This document shows, in pieces, positions 46,348 through 57,239 of a DNA stretch of 64,000 nt. This stretch comes from Silene latifolia (lineage: Eukaryota; Streptophyta; Magnoliopsida; Caryophyllales; Caryophyllaceae), in NCBI RefSeq assembly GCF_048544455.1, contig NC_133536.1, positions 40,008,652 through 40,072,651 of the forward strand, read 5' to 3'. Made by a program: the position numbers and the translations under genes. Numbering within the stretch: position 1 is the first letter of the stretch; the number at the start of each line of letters is the position of its first letter. The notes beneath the pieces are model-generated. The model searched no databases and was not told the DNA's origin. It worked only from the letters and a program-made list of their open reading frames with translations.

Positions 46348-46352
46348 TTTTT
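46348..46352 (+). terminator. Pol III terminator of tRNA-Gly
   Basis: A run of five T lies 8 nt after the tRNA 3' end, with a longer T run further on. Confidence 0.75.
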
Positions 46353-47088
46353 GACTTTTTTTTCCTGTTTGACGATCACATTAAATATCAAAGAAATGGA
46401 CGCACTTTTCAGTTTTCAATATAGAATCGAAGGCGTAGTCTTTAGGAGCATCTGGCTGACAGCAAAAGATGGAGATTACTTGATAATAGTGTGGATTGTC
46501 TTGTCGATATTGGAGCTATATGGTGACACTTAATTCTCATCGTAAGGTCAGTTTCAACCTTTGAATGTATTCTGTTAGAACTTGTTTCAGCCATAAGGTA
46601 AAATATGATTGATGTCAAATTGTCAATAAGTAGCAAGATTCTAAGGCCTAAAGTAGTCGTGACGAATATAATGAGATTTGTGTTCTTAATTAGTTTGATT
46701 ATGACTCATAACAAGGTCTCTAATTATCAATTAAGGCGTGTGATTTTCTTGTTATTTTTTTGCAGAGTTCTTAGTTCTTACTACTTGGTGACGAATCTTG
46801 TTATTAATTTTCCATGAACTATTAAATTGATTACTCCCTGCTAGACAAAAAATTGTGTTACGAGTATCAATTTCAATTCATCAGATCATAGTTTGATTAA
46901 ATAGACTGGAAATGAGTTGATAGTTCTTGCTACACCACACACGTTACAAAACGCAAAATAATCAACATGTTTGCAATGAAATAAGTGCTTCAGAAAATCA
47001 ATACAACGAAATTATTATCAGCAAACAGGGTACAAAGTAAAGCCATACTCCGTATGTTTTAGGCAAGTTGTGAATTTGTGATTGAGTT
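46353..47088. other. Intergenic DNA between tRNA-Gly and the small proline-rich gene
   Basis: Only short unconvincing reading frames are present. The last part (47000-47088) is probably the 3' UTR of the minus-strand gene at 47089-47424. Confidence 0.4.
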
Positions 47089-47424
47089 TTATTTGCGAAT
47101 ATGATTGCCAATATTGACATCTTCAACAATTTGTGTTCCAGACCCGTTAACATTACCGCCTGTGAAATAAGCATTTCCTGCAATAGGCATATAGGTGCCG
47201 GGTCCCCAAGGAAACATGACCGGAGTACCTTGAACATCATTCATATTCACGACAGCTGCTTCACGTTGCTGTCTTGGCTGGTGGCTAATCATAGCTTGAT
47301 TTTGTCGAACTGGCGGGTCCAAGGGAGGATAACCGTAGTCTTCTGGGCGAGTTCCCGGTGGGAAAGGAGGAGGGTAGCCATATTTTTTCAGTTCTTCAGG
47401 ATAATTTGCAGGAAATTGTGCCAT
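47089..47424 (-). CDS. Small Pro/Tyr/Gly-rich protein, family not recognised
   Basis: A single 111-codon exon starts MAQFPANYPEELKKYGYP. The N-terminal half is rich in Pro, Tyr and Gly (PPPFPPGTRPEDYGYPPLDP). The second half is more polar, with MFPWGPGTYMPIAGNAYFTG and an Asn/Gly-rich stretch. There is no signal peptide, membrane segment or Cys. I do not recognise the family. The frame is open from the first ATG, and a TATA box lies about 90 bp upstream (47511-47520). The composition looks protein-like rather than random, which supports a real gene. It could be a lineage-restricted gene or the last exon of a larger one, although no upstream exon was seen. Confidence 0.65.
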   Translation of the reverse strand: MAQFPANYPEELKKYGYPPPFPPGTRPEDYGYPPLDPPVRQNQAMISHQPRQQREAAVVNMNDVQGTPVMFPWGPGTYMPIAGNAYFTGGNVNGSGTQIVEDVNIGNHIRK

Positions 47425-47510
47425 TTTGTGAAGTATATTGGTGTTAAAGAGCTTTCTAGCTTGCTTCTTGTTTAAATAAAACTATATGGACTCTAGACCC
47501 AACACGGCAA

Positions 47511-47520
47511 CTCTTTATAG
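47511..47520 (-). promoter_or_regulatory. Probable TATA box of the small Pro-rich gene
   Basis: CTATAAAGAG on the minus strand lies 87-96 bp before the ATG. A poly(T) tract on the plus strand (47521-47541) lies just upstream of it. Confidence 0.5.
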
Positions 47521-47541
47521 TTTTTTTTTTTTTTTTTTTTG

Positions 47542-48487
47542 CTGGTGTTGACCAAGAGTATCCTTACCGACATATATGCCAATCTCCTTCAAGTTACTCA
47601 AGGCAACTTAATGGATAGATCTCTCTCAAGTTTGGTTTTTCATTCGTAAGAGTCAGGAATCGAACCCTTTAACCACTTGTTTAAGAGATGCCTTTATCAC
47701 TCATACCAACCAACTTTTGTGACAACTATTTATAGTTGAAGTGTTATTTAAGTCAACTAAGAAATGGTCAAACAATCAACTTATTATTATGTCTAGTGTC
47801 CAAATACACAAACGGTTTTGTATACGCCCAAATATAATCTCATTATTACATATGGAGTATAATTTTTTTTAATGTTTTTAAGGCTTTTTAATAAATTATT
47901 TAAGTATATTATAAAGAGTGCATTTTAATTATTTCATCTAAATGGGTCTATGTAGGATCATTTTTTCTTTTGTCAGGTTCGGTAGCAAAGCCACACTGGG
48001 TTTACAATAAATGGAATTTAATTATTGAAGCAATGGTGCCTAGCTTTCTTCGCAGAATCCGTTGTCTCTAAGCTGAGCATGAACTCCAAGCTTATCAAAT
48101 TTTCGAGATACCGGTGTTTAAGAATGACAGGTACAAGCATGTTTTGCCATCTCTTGTGTAGTTATGTCTTATATTGTGAACTGTTTTACCCTTATTGAAA
48201 ACAAGACACTAGTATATAAATACTACGGAGTATGTTACTTAGACTCGGTTATAAATAATATGCATGTTCAAAAGTCATGCGCGGAAATGAAGACCTGCAA
48301 AAAATATTTGATAGGGATCGTGGAATTGGAAATAGCCTTTGTAGAACAATTTACAATTCAGGCATTGGGAAATATAGTTGTTACATGTATTCATTAATAG
48401 ATAAGATAATACGGAGTAGAAATTAAATTTCTATGTTCAAAGCGTCGACAATTTATCTACGAAATTGCTAAATTCTTCAAAAGACGA
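47542..48487. other. Intergenic DNA
   Basis: No gene is supported. The region near 48400-48487 is the probable original 3' UTR of the phosphatase gene whose last codons begin at 48488. Confidence 0.4.
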
Positions 48488-48649
48488 TTACAAATTTCGC
48501 AACAGGGGACGCCTGCAACATTTGCGTCTTTTTGCAGCTGGATCACAAGAATTGAAGGGTTGATCAAAGACAGACCTCTTCCGTTGTGACACCATAACTT
48601 GTTCCTGTTTTTGACAAGCTCGAACGAATTTGATCACTTTCCTCACATC

Positions 48650-48665
48650 GACCTGGTCTTTGTCA
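48650..48665. repeat. Target-site duplication of the LINE, left copy
   Basis: GACCTGGTCTTTGTCA is repeated exactly at 55481-55496. On the minus strand it encodes part of the phosphatase (DKDQV). Confidence 0.95.
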
Positions 48666-49032
48666 ATTAGTCATGGGATGGAACTTGAATATCTCTCTCT
48701 AAAATAAGAGCTTTCCTCTCACTGAAAGTGAGCTCCCCAATTCTAACGAAAATCAATACTTAATAATCCAATAATCACAATAATCTCCACCAAATTTCTT
48801 TTATTAATAATCACCCTTATAAACTCTATTACCTTCTATCCCTATTATCTTCAATCTGGTAGTTTTTTCAGTAAGAACCCTAATTTTGGTTCGATTAGAA
48901 ATCGGTGCGGATTTCAATTTAATCAAGTTTCTTACTTCGTTTTGTCAGCTACTTAGTACTAAGCGGGTTTCGGTAAGCCTTATTGTTCTTTCTGCTTTGT
49001 CTATTTCATCCTTTGTTCACCTGTTTTCTGAG

Positions 49033-50325
49033 ATGTTGTCGGGTTATAATCAATCGATCATTGATGAATCGAAGGAGAGTTGGGCGTCATGTGCGATTGG
49101 TTACCTCGTTGATTATAGAACGCTTAGTGTTGGTTTGATTAACAAAATTGTTCGAGATCATTGGGCCACTCGTGGTCGTATTTCTGCATATAAAATGGGC
49201 GATCTCTATATTTTTAAATGCTCTAATTTACTGGATAAAAATGATATTATAGATAGGAATATTGCTGTCTTCAATGGTGCTTTAATGGTGTTTAAGGAAT
49301 GGCTGTCGAATATCTTTCCTCATAACATAAGATTTACAAATGCAAGGATCTGGGTAAGGGTATATGGCCTCCCTTTTGAATTCCTTAATTCACATATTGC
49401 TTCATTGGTTGGGAGTATGTTTGGTAACGAATTTACATTGGCTGATTCTACAAATTTTCCGGGTGATGTTTTTTTGCGTATCAGGGTGGTAGTAGAGCTT
49501 GATAAACCTTTACTTCCGGGTTTTTATCTAGCTCTACATGATGGGTCTTTAGTGTGGGTGCAATTCAAGTACGAGGGGATAAGTAAGACTTGTATTCGGT
49601 GTGGCTGTCTTGGTCACAAGGTTAGTGGTTGTTCTGAAACGGATGTGATAATAAAGAAAAACATTGACACGCTTTTGTCTGAAGTTACTCTTAGGGGTTT
49701 TCCCACTTTACCGGCTCAGAATAACTTTACTATGTTTAAATTGGATTTGCGAGTATCTCCATCAAACTCTACTTCCAGTGTACATCGAACTAGGATGTGG
49801 CAGGACAAGAAGTTTCGACACCCCTCTGTTGATTCAAGAATTTATCCGGGTTCGATTTTTGTGCAAGGAATGCAACCTTTTATGGGGCCGCTGCTTCAAC
49901 CTAAGGAGTGTGAGGGAAATGAATTTGGTAAAACTGTGCAGAACTCATCTCATTGTGTTCAGTCATCTACATCCGAGATTGAGGAATCTAATCAGACTAC
50001 TAATAACTTTGACACGAAAGAGCTCAACTGTGTGTTGGAGTTGCATTCAATGAATTATGACAACACGACACCTACTGATTTTTATGGTAACATTGGAAAC
50101 CTAGCTACTGGATTTTATGGCAACAATGGAAATATTGCTGAGATGGTAGAAACTATCCCTAAAAGAACCAACCAGGTGGAGCAAGAGCAAGAGGAGGTAG
50201 TTACACTTGTGAAACTGGAATTGTCTATACCTCTGAAAAATAGTAGAATGAAGGGTAGGGAGGGAATTCTCCCAGTTAATATTTCCAAGTCAGAGTCTAA
50301 CGTCTGCTTTCCCATACCTCTATGA
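49033..50325 (+). CDS. LINE ORF1: DUF4283 and CCHC zinc-knuckle protein
   Basis: From the first ATG at 49033 (MLSGYNQS) it encodes 430 residues. The frame is also open upstream to about 48886 without an ATG. A DUF4283-like domain (HWATRGRISAYKMGD, then IWVRVYGLPFEFLNS) is followed by a CIRCGCLGHKVSGC zinc knuckle at about residue 195. This layout is typical of plant L1 ORF1 nucleic-acid-binding proteins. It ends at TGA in an ATGA overlap with the next frame (start 50322). Confidence 0.85.
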   Translation: MLSGYNQSIIDESKESWASCAIGYLVDYRTLSVGLINKIVRDHWATRGRISAYKMGDLYIFKCSNLLDKNDIIDRNIAVFNGALMVFKEWLSNIFPHNIRFTNARIWVRVYGLPFEFLNSHIASLVGSMFGNEFTLADSTNFPGDVFLRIRVVVELDKPLLPGFYLALHDGSLVWVQFKYEGISKTCIRCGCLGHKVSGCSETDVIIKKNIDTLLSEVTLRGFPTLPAQNNFTMFKLDLRVSPSNSTSSVHRTRMWQDKKFRHPSVDSRIYPGSIFVQGMQPFMGPLLQPKECEGNEFGKTVQNSSHCVQSSTSEIEESNQTTNNFDTKELNCVLELHSMNYDNTTPTDFYGNIGNLATGFYGNNGNIAEMVETIPKRTNQVEQEQEEVVTLVKLELSIPLKNSRMKGREGILPVNISKSESNVCFPIPL

Positions 50326-51269
50326 CGGCTGGATCAAAAGAAGCTGGGAATTCTATGGGAACTAATAGTATCTGTCAATTTTCTCCCTCATGTAAAAGAA
50401 AAGCTAATTTTGAGGCTGCTTTCATCGACATTCCGGAATATCAATGGGATTCCTTTGAGAAGGCTACCGAGCTCTTGAGGATCCTAAATAAAAAAAGGGG
50501 TGGGACTATATGCGATGATACTGTGCTTATAGATGATGTTTATTCGGTAGGGAATGCTCCTACTTTTGGAATCGGATGCACTACTGGGTTCTTTGCACCT
50601 GTGGCCATTCTGAAAGGGGATACGGAACTTAAAAAAGCCTCTTCGTCATTCCTTGCCCTAGCTGAGCCCTGTCTTTTTTCAGTAATGGAGGTTACTAGTG
50701 GGTCTGCGAATGACACTGGTGATCCCTCTTCTGTGATGCATACTAATGACAAGAGGAAGGGTGTGGCTTCTGAAGCTAAACGAATTTATGATTGTCAGGA
50801 ATTGTCCCTCGCTAAATATAGATGCACCTCTGATGGTTTATCGGGTATGGGTGACTGGAACTATGGGTCAGAGTCTCTGGAGAATGGAAATCGTGATTTA
50901 ATAGCTGGGATTAAGAAAAGAAAACGCTTGTCACAGCCCGATGCTGGTCAGGAAGATGTGCTTCTATCTATGGGGCATGCGAAGGCATACTTTTCTCAGG
51001 TAGCTGAGCTGGAAAATGCTAAGGAGTATTTGAGGCAGCTTGCCAAGAGAAGCTGTGATGGGGATGGTATTTTAGCTGATAGAGAGACTGGTATGCACTA
51101 CGGTTTTAGGGTGAGTGTACCGGATGTGGTTATGATTGACTCAAGTGACTCTTCTTCTTACTCCGTTAATGGAGTCCCTGGAATTCCTACTACTACTGCA
51201 GATTCTGGGTTTTCTGATGCTGATGGCGTTGCGGAGGTTGGGCCTACACAACCTCCTCTGTCACCATGA
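50322..51269 (+). CDS. LINE middle ORF, 315 aa, function unknown
   Basis: It starts MTAGSKEAGNSMG in an ATGA overlap with ORF1 and ends in a second ATGA overlap with ORF2. It is polar and Ser/Asp-rich with no recognised domain. A KKRKRLSQPD stretch in the middle could be a nuclear signal. It may be a separate cistron or the C-terminal half of ORF1 after an old frame change. Confidence 0.6.
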   Translation: MTAGSKEAGNSMGTNSICQFSPSCKRKANFEAAFIDIPEYQWDSFEKATELLRILNKKRGGTICDDTVLIDDVYSVGNAPTFGIGCTTGFFAPVAILKGDTELKKASSSFLALAEPCLFSVMEVTSGSANDTGDPSSVMHTNDKRKGVASEAKRIYDCQELSLAKYRCTSDGLSGMGDWNYGSESLENGNRDLIAGIKKRKRLSQPDAGQEDVLLSMGHAKAYFSQVAELENAKEYLRQLAKRSCDGDGILADRETGMHYGFRVSVPDVVMIDSSDSSSYSVNGVPGIPTTTADSGFSDADGVAEVGPTQPPLSP

Positions 51270-54200
51270 TGGGCCTTGTGTGGAATTGTAGGGGTCTTAA
51301 TAACACGCTCGCCCCTACAATTCCGAAGATAAGAGCGTTGTTAGATAGTAAGTATTATGATTTCCTTTTTCTTATCGAGACCAAATGTAATGCGAATAAA
51401 GTATTCCCTATGTTTAGATCATTAGGTTTTGTGAAGTGTTTTGGGGTCGACGCCGTTGGAGCCTCCGGAGGTCTATGGGTGGGGTGGAAAAAGGAAGCAA
51501 AGATGACTCTTGTAAGGGCATGTAGTAACTTTATTGTGCTTTTGGTCAAGAAATATGATGGTCTCTTTTGGTATCTTGTGCTTTTTTATGGTGCTCCGGA
51601 GTTAAATTTACGTTCTTCTGTTCTAAATGAGCTGGATGCATGGATTGAGTCTTGTACACATCCGTATCTTATTATTGGAGATTTTAATCAGGTGGATTGT
51701 TTTTTGGATAAATGGAGTTGTAATCAGAATCTTATTAGGGGAGCAAATGAGTTTGTAAGTTGGAAAATTAGGAATGAATTAATTGATATACCGTTCAAGG
51801 GGCCGAGATACACATGGTGTAATAATCGTAAGGGTGACCAAAGGATATATGAGAGGCTTGATAAGGCTTTAGGCTCTAAGGATTGGCTTATGCATTTCCC
51901 AAATACGGGTATTAAACACTATCCTTTACAATTATCAGATCATGCTCCCATTGAGCTGGATTTGCAGCTTACTGGGAGTGGAGGAAAAAGACCATATAAA
52001 ATGGATGCTTGGGTGTTAGATCACGAGGAATGTTTGAATGGGATACGTGTCGCCTGGAACCAAGTGGTGGTTGGATCACCGGCTTTTATAGTAGTCCGCA
52101 AACTTGCAAGGGTACGAACTACGGCAAAGAAATGGGCATTGGATAAAAAGGGTGAGTGGAGGAAGGTATGGGATGATTTTGATAAAAAGTTGGAGGACGG
52201 TATGAATTTGGATGTTTCGGGTGGAGGGTAGGAGCTGTATATGCAAGCAAATGAGGAAGTTAAGGCTTTTGCTAAGGCAAATGCGATCTTTTGGAAACAA
52301 CGTGCTAAGATGCGGTGGATAGTGGATGGTGATACATGTACGAAATTCTTCTTTAACTGGGTCAAGGGGAGGAAAGGGAGGAATTATATACATGGTCTTA
52401 AAGGTGATGATGGTGTGTGGATTTATGATCATAATCTTGTAAGTTCTGAATTCCAAAAGAACTTTAAGACTCTGTACGAGGCTTGTGATGGTAATCAGGA
52501 GGAGGTGGAATGGCGATCGGTGGCTTCCTTTGATCGGATCCTTTCTCCGATTAAAAGGTTTATCTCGAATGATGATGCGGACCATCTTCTCAAGCCTTTT
52601 ACAACTAAAGAGGTACGGGGCGCTGTTTTCTAGATGGGAGCGTATAAATCCCCGGGGCCGGATGGTATTCCGGCGTGCTTTTTTCAGAAATGTTGGCCCT
52701 TAGTGAAGAAGGAGGTAACTAAGGCTGTGCTATCTATATTGAATTCTGGTAGGGTCCTACGAGAACTGAATAGAACCTTTATTACTCTTATACCTAAAAC
52801 TGATAGTCCGGAAGGTGTCACGAATTACAGGCCCATAAGTCTTTGTAATGTTCTCATGCGCATTGTGTCTAAATGTATTACAAATAGAGTGGCAAGGGTT
52901 ATGGGATCTCTGGTGAGTTAATCACAAAATGCCTTCATTCCTGGCCGGTATATCAGTGATAATATTTTACTTGCCCATGAGACCATTCATCGTATACTGA
53001 GCCATAAAAAGGAAAACATGGTCGGTGTGCGTTTAAGGCGGACATGAGTAAAGCCTATGATAGAATCAAATGGGATTTTTTGGAGGCAGTTCTCATTCGG
53101 TTTGGATTTCCACCAAAATTAGTACTACTGATTATGAATTGCGTTACTTCGGTATCTTACGAGGTCCTTTTTAATGGTTCTCCGCTGCCTCGTTTTCAAC
53201 CGCATTGTGGTTTGCGCCAAGGTGATCCTTTATCCCCGTACCTCTTTATTCTTTGTATGGAGGTACTTGGAGGGCAGATTGAGCATGCAAAGGAGGTGGG
53301 TCTTTTGAAAGGGATCACACTGTGTCAGCAGGAGGAACCGATCACACATTTAGTTTTTGCAGATGACTCTGTTTTTTTCTTCCAAGATAAGGGACAAGCG
53401 GCGGCTAATTTAAAAAGGATTTTGGATGATTATTGTGATGCATCAGGACAAAAGTTGAATTTGGATAAATCTGGTATTCTCTTTAGTCCGAGTACAACAC
53501 TAGCAAAGGCACAAGAGACCATGAGTAATCTTCGAGTACGATCTTCAAAAGGTATTGGAAAATATTTGGGGATTCCCGCGGAGTTTCAGGAATCTAAGAA
53601 GGGGATTTTTGATTCTCTTCTTGATTATGTCACCAAACGCATCTCTTCATGGAATGGAATATTCTTATCGGCAGCTGGTAGGCTTACCTTAATTTCTTCA
53701 GTCCTATCAAATCTCTCTAATTACTTTCTATCGGTTTTCAAAATTCCGGTAAGTGTGTTAGCAAAGCTCAATTCTCTGTTGGCACAATTTTGGTGGGCTG
53801 GGTGTAAACTGGGGAAAAAGCTTCATTGGTGCAGCAAGAATTTTCTAAGTCTTCCTAAGAGTTTGGGAGGATTGGGTATTAGAAATGTTGGATGTCTCAA
53901 TAAGGCGCTGCTTGCTAAACATGGTTGGAGGCTTGTCTCGGGGGATGATTCTTACTTTAGTAGGATTTTCCGACGAAAGACTTTTGGAACGAATACCTTT
54001 GTTGATGGACTTCGACCTAGACATGGTTCGGGCTGTTCATGGGGGATTAAAAGTATTAGGTATGGCCTGGAGCTAATTCTGGATAACATTGGTTGGAAGC
54101 CAGGCTTGGAATCTAGCCTTAACGCGTGGAATACAAAGTGGGTCAATGCAAATACGCCGGAACCGAAAGACCGTTTGCTTGAGTCAGCCTTTCTTTTTCT

Positions 54201-55437
54201 GGGTAGCCTTCAAGTACGGGAGTTATGGAATCGTGACTTGACGTGGAATGCTTCTCTAGTGCGTGCCCTCTTTAAGGAAAAGGATGCGGATTGGATATTG
54301 GTATCTCCCCTATGTACGTCTAGAAAGTATGATGAAGTTTTTTGGCCTCTCACTAGTGATGGAAATTATTCGGTGAAGAGTGGGTACGACATTGCCTTCA
54401 TGGAGTTTTTTGAACAACATGGTACTCTAAAAGATAAATCCAGGATCACCATGTCAGGGAGGGGTTTTTTTAAGTCCCGCCTTTGGAGTTTACCTGGGCT
54501 GAATGTATGGAAGGTTTTGATCTGGAAGATCGTCACAAACACCCTGCCTGTAGGTTATGAGTTTCATAAACGATCGATTGAAGGGAGTCATACATGTCGG
54601 ATGTGCTTAGGGGATCAACAACATAGCGAGACAATTGAGCATATCTTTAGAGATTGTCCTTTATCTTCCAGAGTTTGGGCAGGGACGGCCCTTGGGATTC
54701 GGGTCGAAGGCACTGCGATGATCCCGCTTGGTGATTGGCTCATAAACTGGATCCGATATTTAGATACTTTGGAGGGGGGCGAAAGTCAAATTTTAGTCTT
54801 CTTGGCAACCTTATGGGGTCTATGGACCACTCGTAACAATGTGGTCTTCAGAGGAGATCAGGTTATGCCGTGCGTACTTCTTCAGTCAATCGCTAACAAT
54901 GTTGAGGTGTATCTACAATCTAGATTGAACGAGAAGGAGCACAATGAGAAGATGCAAGGACGAGTGTCACATTCGTTAGGAGATGATGGTATGCAGACTA
55001 TTAAGGATGGTCACCCAGTTTATATAGTTGGTAGATGGGGTCATTGTAGAGGTATACGGATAAAGGTTGATGCTGGATGGTTGAAGACCTTGGACGCGGC
55101 GATAGGGTGGGTGGCGTATGATAGTGATGGGGTTATGATTGAGAGCGGAAGCAGGAAGACTAAGGCTGAATCAGCTCTGCAAGCGGAGGCCTTAGGTATC
55201 TCTGAAGTTCTTCAATGGGCCGTCGGTAGGGGATTCTTTCATCTAGAGGTAGTGTCGGATTGTCTACCCTTACTTTGCCAGATTGCAGGTTTTGCAGGAG
55301 TTCATCATGGCATCAAAGGCATTCTGCAGGATCTCAAGGACTTTTATGCGTCTTTTCATTGTTTAAGTTTCGCTTATATTGCTAGAAATCTTAATTTTGT
55401 AGCACATGGTCTCGCTTCTCGGGCCATGCGAATGTAA
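51266..55437 (+). pseudogene. LINE ORF2: endonuclease, reverse transcriptase, zf-RVT and RNase H (interrupted)
   Basis: Domains in order: APE-type endonuclease (LVWNCRGLNN, IETKCNANK with the catalytic Glu, GDFNQ, SDHAPIEL) at 51266-51960; RT at about 52640-53500 with YRPISLCNV, MSKAYDRIKWDFLEAVL and an intact FADDSVFF catalytic site; zf-RVT at about 54450-54690 (CRMCLGD...H..DC); RNase H at about 55060-55430 (KVDAGWL, AEALGISEVL, ARNLNFVAHGLA). In-frame stops lie near 52229, 52631 and 52919. The frame changes before 53044, after which it is open to 55437. A terminal RNase H is known in one branch of plant L1 elements. Confidence 0.9.
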
Positions 55438-55480
55438 AACTCTTTATTTACGGTTGCCAAAAAAAAAAAAAAAAAAAAAA

Positions 55481-55496
55481 GACCTGGTCTTTGTCA
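55481..55496. repeat. Target-site duplication of the LINE, right copy
   Basis: It is identical to 48650-48665 and directly follows the LINE A tail. Confidence 0.95.
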
Positions 55497-56289
55497 AGAG
55501 CAGCATCATGTCCATAAAAGAATACACTATGGATCGACCTTAAAGTCCTCAGCACCCTAGCAAGCTCTTCGTCCATCGCCCCTGCACCCTCCAAGCCCTC
55601 CAACTTAGGTTGAGTATCTGTCTGATTAGTCGTAAAAAAGTTGTAAGGTGCAATCTGAACAAGATTAGCCTCATTACTCATCCAAACTCCCCGTGTATCA
55701 TCAACAATCACCACAACACGTTCATCAGACATTACTATATCGATTGATTTCTGACCCTTTATAGCACAATCTTCCCTAGACACTACTTTCCCAAACCGAA
55801 ACTCATTACCACAACAATCTTCAAGCAATCGCGATATTCTTTCCGTGTAAGGCCGCTTACCCATTGTAAAAATCGAAAGGTCAAACATTGTACTCGCTTC
55901 TCGGAGGAACAAGTCAACACCAGGCCTTAGCTTCACCACATGCGTACCTTTGGAAATCTTATGTAGCTTATGTTTACAGTTTCTGATACGTTGCTTGTCT
56001 TCCAAAGTAAGCAACGTTTTACATCTAGCATGGATTAGGGTATGGTCTAAATCAAGCACCAAATGTAGCTTTTCTCGCCATAATAAGTTCTCAAAATCGC
56101 AATCTCGAAAGAAATTAATTTCTTCAGTGGTGCGACGCATTTTTGGAGGATTAAAGATTATTGTAGAAGAAATTAAAGTATTATACGAAAAATTAAACTG
56201 ATAGTTTATTTTTTTTTTTGGTGAAAAGAAGCGGGTTTACCCCATTAAACTGATAGTTTATGTTGCTATGTAACAAGTCTATAACTACT

Positions 56290-56299
56290 CTATATATAG
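56290..56299 (-). promoter_or_regulatory. Probable TATA box of the phosphatase gene
   Basis: CTATATATAG lies about 150 bp upstream of the ATG at 56140, in an AT-rich context. Confidence 0.4.
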
Positions 56300-56747
56300 T
56301 GGAAATATGGAAAGTAGGGGGGGGTAAGAATTAGGAAATACTCCGTACTATGGTCAATCGCTGTAAGAATAGGAATTACACCACAATTAGGAAACTTTCC
56401 ATAAAACGTAAACAATTAGTTATATGTTTTTTTTTTTGAAAAAATTTGATTATTATAGTTATAATCAATATATCTATCTATCTATATTATTAAAGGAAAC
56501 TTTTTTCGAGCGATTACAGAGAGTCCAATATCTACGAAACGCTTTTGACCAATAACTATTGAGATATTACTTGATTTACATCTACTATAACTATAGATAA
56601 CAAAAAGATAAACTAATAATGATAAATAATATAGAATCTTCTCTTACGTAGAAAATAGAGAGAGATTGTCTGCCTTTGTGTAGAATCATACCCTCATTAG
56701 AATCATACTTTCAACTTACTTCTTAATCAAATTTTCGTATTGCTAAT

Positions 56748-56749
<2 letters not shown>
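56300..56749. other. AT-rich flank of the phosphatase gene
   Basis: No gene is supported. A TCTATATTATTAAAGGAAAC string at about 56483 resembles a Helitron 5' end, but no matching plus-strand 3' end was found. Confidence 0.35.

Positions 56750-56824
<75 letters not shown>
56750..56824. repeat. (TA)n microsatellite 1
   Basis: An uninterrupted run of about 37 TA units. Confidence 0.95.
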
Positions 56825-56825
<1 letters not shown>

Positions 56826-57239
56826 TAAGTCATATACTTTTACGTTCTCATACTACAGTTATTCCTAGCCTACATATTTTATCATTTATTTATTTTATTA
56901 TGCATCTTTTAATGAAATTTTATTTTTGCATTTGTTTTTTCCGCTTTTATCGTAGAGTACTATTATGGTTGATGTTATATTGTTATCTTTGATCTTTGAT
57001 GTATTCTAATGAATTTAGTCTGATCTTCTATTTGTAGGACACATATGTTAATTGCACACGAAGGCTTTAGCTAAGCCAAGCAAAGTTAGTTGCAAAAGTT
57101 CACAAAGTGGCCTTCAGTTTATACTTAACAATATTTTTCATCAAGAAAAAGTAAGTTATATCGTTTTTATTGCATATGTGAATTGTTGCGTATACTTTTA
57201 TGTTATTTAAAGTAGATATTATTTCATTTTATATTTATA
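56825..57239. other. AT-rich DNA between (TA)n array 1 and the Helitron-like element
   Basis: No gene or repeat structure was recognised. Confidence 0.35.

Larger units (their letters stand above)
48666..55480 (+). mobile_element. Full-length L1-like LINE with C-terminal RNase H
   Basis: The 6,815-bp element is flanked by a perfect 16-bp duplication and ends in a 22-nt A tract (55459-55480). It has a 5' leader (48666-49032), two ORF1-region frames and an ORF2 with endonuclease, RT, zf-RVT and RNase H domains. An exact duplication and intact tail point to a recent insertion. ORF2 nevertheless carries three in-frame stops (near 52229, 52631 and 52919) and one frame change (about 52920-53043), so the copy cannot make a whole ORF2 protein. 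It may have been moved in trans or decayed after insertion. Confidence 0.93.
48488..56140 (-). pseudogene. FCP1-like HAD phosphatase gene split by a LINE insertion
   Basis: Intronless minus-strand gene: codons 1-220 at 56140-55481, and the last 53 codons plus stop at 48649-48488 beyond a 6.8-kb LINE. The target duplication marks the exact site. DLDHT (residues 30-34) is the DxDxT nucleophile motif of FCP/SCP phosphatases. SIFTMGKRPY (89-98) carries the motif II Thr, K131 fits motif III, and VDDTR (146-150) is the acidic motif IV. Such enzymes dephosphorylate RNA polymerase II CTD or similar phosphoproteins. The compact 273-residue design resembles the small Arabidopsis HAD paralogues near CPL4, from memory. 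The displaced C-terminus is basic (SQRKR and AAKRRKCCRR) and could be a nuclear signal. The present frame runs into the LINE poly(A) complement and gains seven Phe plus WQP before a stop. Catalytic motifs are intact, so a truncated product may still be made. Confidence 0.88.

Noticed and set aside
56483-56530. Start of a plus-strand Helitron
   Set aside because: The TCTATATTATTAAAGGAAAC string is suggestive, but no plus-strand hairpin-CTAG end was found downstream; the one at 57240 is on the minus strand.
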